DNA of 14,403 nt from Firmicutes bacterium CAG:582. GTDB lineage: Bacteria > Bacillota_I > Bacilli_A > RF39 > UBA660. Position numbers and translations under genes: made by a program. Under the pieces are notes generated by a model, which saw only the letters and a list, made by a program, of their open reading frames with translations, made no database searches and had not been told where the DNA came from. Position 1 is the first letter of the stretch. Each line of letters begins with the position of its first letter. The stretch covers positions 1 through 14,403 of the forward strand of contig FR884165.1 of the NCBI GenBank assembly GCA_000435515.1, read 5' to 3'. Shown one piece after another: positions 12,636-14,403 of this stretch.

Positions 12636-13529
12636 ATGGAATTAGTCATCATGATACTTATTGCAATATTTGTCCTATCATATAGAAATCAAAATGGTGA
12701 AAACGTTTATAAGTTTATATCTGAAACTGTAAAAAACGTATATAACAAATATGCTCCTTATAGTTACCAAGAAGTAAGAGAAAAGAGTAAAGAATTAGGT
12801 CAAGAATATACTGCTAAAGAATATATTACTCAAATCATTATTATTGGTGGAGGAGCTGCTGGTATAGCTTATCTATATTTTTATAGTATCGCGATGGCAA
12901 TCGTATATGCAATCATTGCTATAATGTTTATTCCATATCTTGCATATTTAAGAAATAATCGTGTATATTCAGAATTCTTATTTGAAGAAATTCAAGTATA
13001 TACAACAAATGTTATTAATGAATTTAATACAACTCAATCGTTTGTAAAATCGCTTGAAGGTGTTGCTTCTTCTGGTATTCTAGAAGATCCAGTTAAAAGT
13101 GATGTTGAAACGATGATAAAGATGTCATATCAAAACGGAACAATTGATGAAGCTGTAGAATGGTTTAATCAAAAATATCCATATTATATGGTAAAAAATA
13201 TGCATCAATTATTTATGCAAATAACTAAAGAAGGTGCAAAAGACTCTGGTGAATCATTAGAAAACATGATGCTCGATATCGACCTTTTAGTAGAAGGCGT
13301 TTATCGAGATAAAATTGAAAGAGAAGCATCTCATAAAAAATTCTTAGGATTTGGTGTAGCTTTATACTTTTTAGTAATGTTAACTCAAATGCTTTTGGAT
13401 AAACAAAACTATAAAACAATGTTGAGTTTATGGTATGTTCAAATAATTTTACATATGATAATAATTATTAACTCTTACTTTATTATAAGTGGAGAAAAAT
13501 TCTACAATGAAGATACGGGGGTTGAATAG
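12636..13529 (+). CDS. tadB: TadB-like type II secretion F-domain platform protein, 297 aa
   Basis: Integral membrane platform protein of the Tad machine that contacts the CpaF ATPase. Likely membrane segments: 2-16, 64-82, 84-104, 236-254 and 266-285. Between 110 and 230 is a cytoplasmic helical T2SSF-type domain with the 'E.q.yttnvinEfnttqsf..sLe.va' and 'gtideAvewfnqkyp...vknm.qlf.qit.eGakdsGesLe.ml.di' pattern. The TadB/TadC assignment rests on order and topology more than on specific motifs. AGAAAGGA precedes the ATG; an ATG at 12627 is out of frame. The gene lies 15 nt after cpaF and 2 nt before the next gene, whose ribosome binding site lies within its end, indicating coupling. Confidence 0.82.
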   Translation: MELVIMILIAIFVLSYRNQNGENVYKFISETVKNVYNKYAPYSYQEVREKSKELGQEYTAKEYITQIIIIGGGAAGIAYLYFYSIAMAIVYAIIAIMFIPYLAYLRNNRVYSEFLFEEIQVYTTNVINEFNTTQSFVKSLEGVASSGILEDPVKSDVETMIKMSYQNGTIDEAVEWFNQKYPYYMVKNMHQLFMQITKEGAKDSGESLENMMLDIDLLVEGVYRDKIEREASHKKFLGFGVALYFLVMLTQMLLDKQNYKTMLSLWYVQIILHMIIIINSYFIISGEKFYNEDTGVE

Positions 13530-13531
13530 TT

Positions 13532-14317
13532 ATGTATTACGAAATATTAGTTGTTGCTATTATTGTTATCTTTGTAATGCAATATATAGGTGGTTTTAGT
13601 ATCAATAAATTTGTAGATGACAATGCTAACTATTTCAAAAGATTACAAGAAGATGACTTTGAATTCTACGCTAAAGCTAGATATGGTGATGCAATAGACA
13701 TAGATAAATTATTCAATAGCCGTTTAAGAAATGCTTTATTAGTTGGTTTATTTGTAGGATTTTTATTTATAAGTAAATTTAACTATATTACTTTAATTAT
13801 TATCCTTGCTATTATCTTTGGAATGTTTAAGTTACCATACTTACAATTAAAAAGTTACTATAAATCACATCTACATTTAATAGATACTCAATTACCATAT
13901 TACTTAAAAAACTTGGAGATTTTAATTCAACATTACACAGTTCCTGTTGCTTTAGGAAAAAGTGTTGGTGATGCTCCTGAGATATTTAAAGATGGTTTAA
14001 GAGAATTAATTGAAAAGATCAATGCTGGAGATTCAACAATAACTCCATATATGGAATTTGCTAAAGAGTATCCAGTAAGAGATTCAATGCGTATGATGAG
14101 ACTTCTTTATAGATTAGGTCTAGGTAAACAAGAAAGAAAACAAGAACAATTATTGACTTTCTCAAAAACAGTATCATCTTTACAACAAAAAGCAAGAGAA
14201 GCAAGATATAAAAATAGACTTGATAAAATGGAAAGTAAAACAATGCGAATGCTAGTATGTACAGGAGCAGGAGTTATGATCCTTCTAGTTTTATCAATTC
14301 TACAACAATTTTCATAA
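13532..14317 (+). CDS. tadC: TadC-like type II secretion F-domain platform protein, 261 aa
   Basis: Second platform protein. Membrane segments near 4-20, 66-80, 84-101 and 241-257. The cytoplasmic T2SSF-type domain (about 112-235) includes TQLPYYLKNLEILIQHYTVPVALGKSV, the 'lp..l..l...l..g.....al' helix, then LRELIEKINAGDSTITPYMEFAKEYP and a basic helix ERKQEQLLTFSKTVSSLQQKAREARYKNRL before the last membrane segment, as in TadC. The ATG is 2 nt after the TadB-like stop, with GGGGG (13516-13520) about 11 nt upstream. Last gene of the operon: a strong terminator follows directly. Which of the two platform genes is TadB and which TadC follows conventional order only. Confidence 0.8.
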   Translation: MYYEILVVAIIVIFVMQYIGGFSINKFVDDNANYFKRLQEDDFEFYAKARYGDAIDIDKLFNSRLRNALLVGLFVGFLFISKFNYITLIIILAIIFGMFKLPYLQLKSYYKSHLHLIDTQLPYYLKNLEILIQHYTVPVALGKSVGDAPEIFKDGLRELIEKINAGDSTITPYMEFAKEYPVRDSMRMMRLLYRLGLGKQERKQEQLLTFSKTVSSLQQKAREARYKNRLDKMESKTMRMLVCTGAGVMILLVLSILQQFS

Positions 14318-14339
14318 GACACAGATGTGTCTTTTTTTT
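14316..14339 (+). terminator. Intrinsic terminator of the Tad-like operon
   Basis: AAGACAC (14316-14322) pairs with GTGTCTT (14327-14333) around an AGAT loop and is followed by eight T (14332-14339). It overlaps the stop codon of the TadC-like gene. Confidence 0.9.
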
Positions 14340-14403
14340 GTTTTTCAACCAAAATTTGAAAACTTTGTGTAAACTCGCCAAAACGACTTGAAAATTGGGG
14401 GGG
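14340..14403. other. Terminal noncoding stretch ending in a 7-G run
   Basis: No gene is seen. GTTTT-t-CAA and TTGAAAAC can form an imperfect hairpin (14340-14363, one bulge). TTGAAAA recurs near 14356 and 14390, CTCGCC (14375-14380) stands out in composition, and positions 14397-14403 are all G. This may be the edge of a repeat and of the contig. Confidence 0.4.

Noticed and set aside
1..14403. CRISPR array, tRNA/rRNA genes, transposase or prophage genes
   Set aside because: None was found by reading: there are no spaced direct repeats, no cloverleaf or rRNA-like sequence, and no transposase or integrase motifs in any plausible frame.

Overview
The window is AT-rich, uses the standard bacterial code (TGG for Trp, TGA/TAA/TAG as stops) and has Gram-positive style Shine-Dalgarno sites (AGGAGG, AAGGTGA, AAAGGGG). 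Gene content (SEDS glycan polymerase, single-membrane signal peptidase I, TmcAL, CpaF/TadB/TadC secretion genes, InlB-type and DUF6273-type surface proteins) points to a low-GC Bacillota, probably an uncultured host-associated lineage. This placement is inference; no rRNA or tRNA gene is visible.

Layout. 1-1133: 3' end of a large surface protein with two 49-residue tandem repeats and a C-terminal DUF6273-like (WWLR...GVSPAFRI) domain, closed by a hairpin shared with a convergent PH-domain gene (1175-1564, minus). 1664-2179: signal peptidase I. 2208-2328: extended -10 promoter, a c-di-GMP-I (GEMM-I) riboswitch and a riboswitch-linked intrinsic terminator, controlling a 98-aa membrane protein and a 713-aa secreted repeat protein (2346-4802). 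4855-5955 (minus): tmcAL. 6029-6460: nucleoside 2-deoxyribosyltransferase-like protein, convergent with an unknown 105-aa gene (6457-6774, minus); their stop codons lie in one hairpin loop. 6831-7883: SEDS-family polymerase. 7822-8001 (minus): a 59-aa Tyr-rich gene that overlaps the SEDS gene antisense. 8043-9496 (minus): two-gene operon of a membrane-anchored metallophosphoesterase and a CPBP protease. 9541-14339: a Tad/Flp-type secretion operon of two CpaB-like proteins, a CpaF-like ATPase with an Asn/Gln-rich tail, and TadB- and TadC-like platform proteins, ended by a terminator with no pilin gene.

The theme is the cell surface: a c-di-GMP-sensing RNA gating an exported adhesin-like protein, a Tad-like machine, a candidate hypervariable C-type-lectin-like surface protein, and envelope housekeeping genes. 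Most intergenic gaps are short; nearly every visible promoter is an extended -10 (TGn-TATAAT type), often placed so that the Shine-Dalgarno lies almost at the transcript 5' end. The window ends in a 7-G run and may be a contig end.
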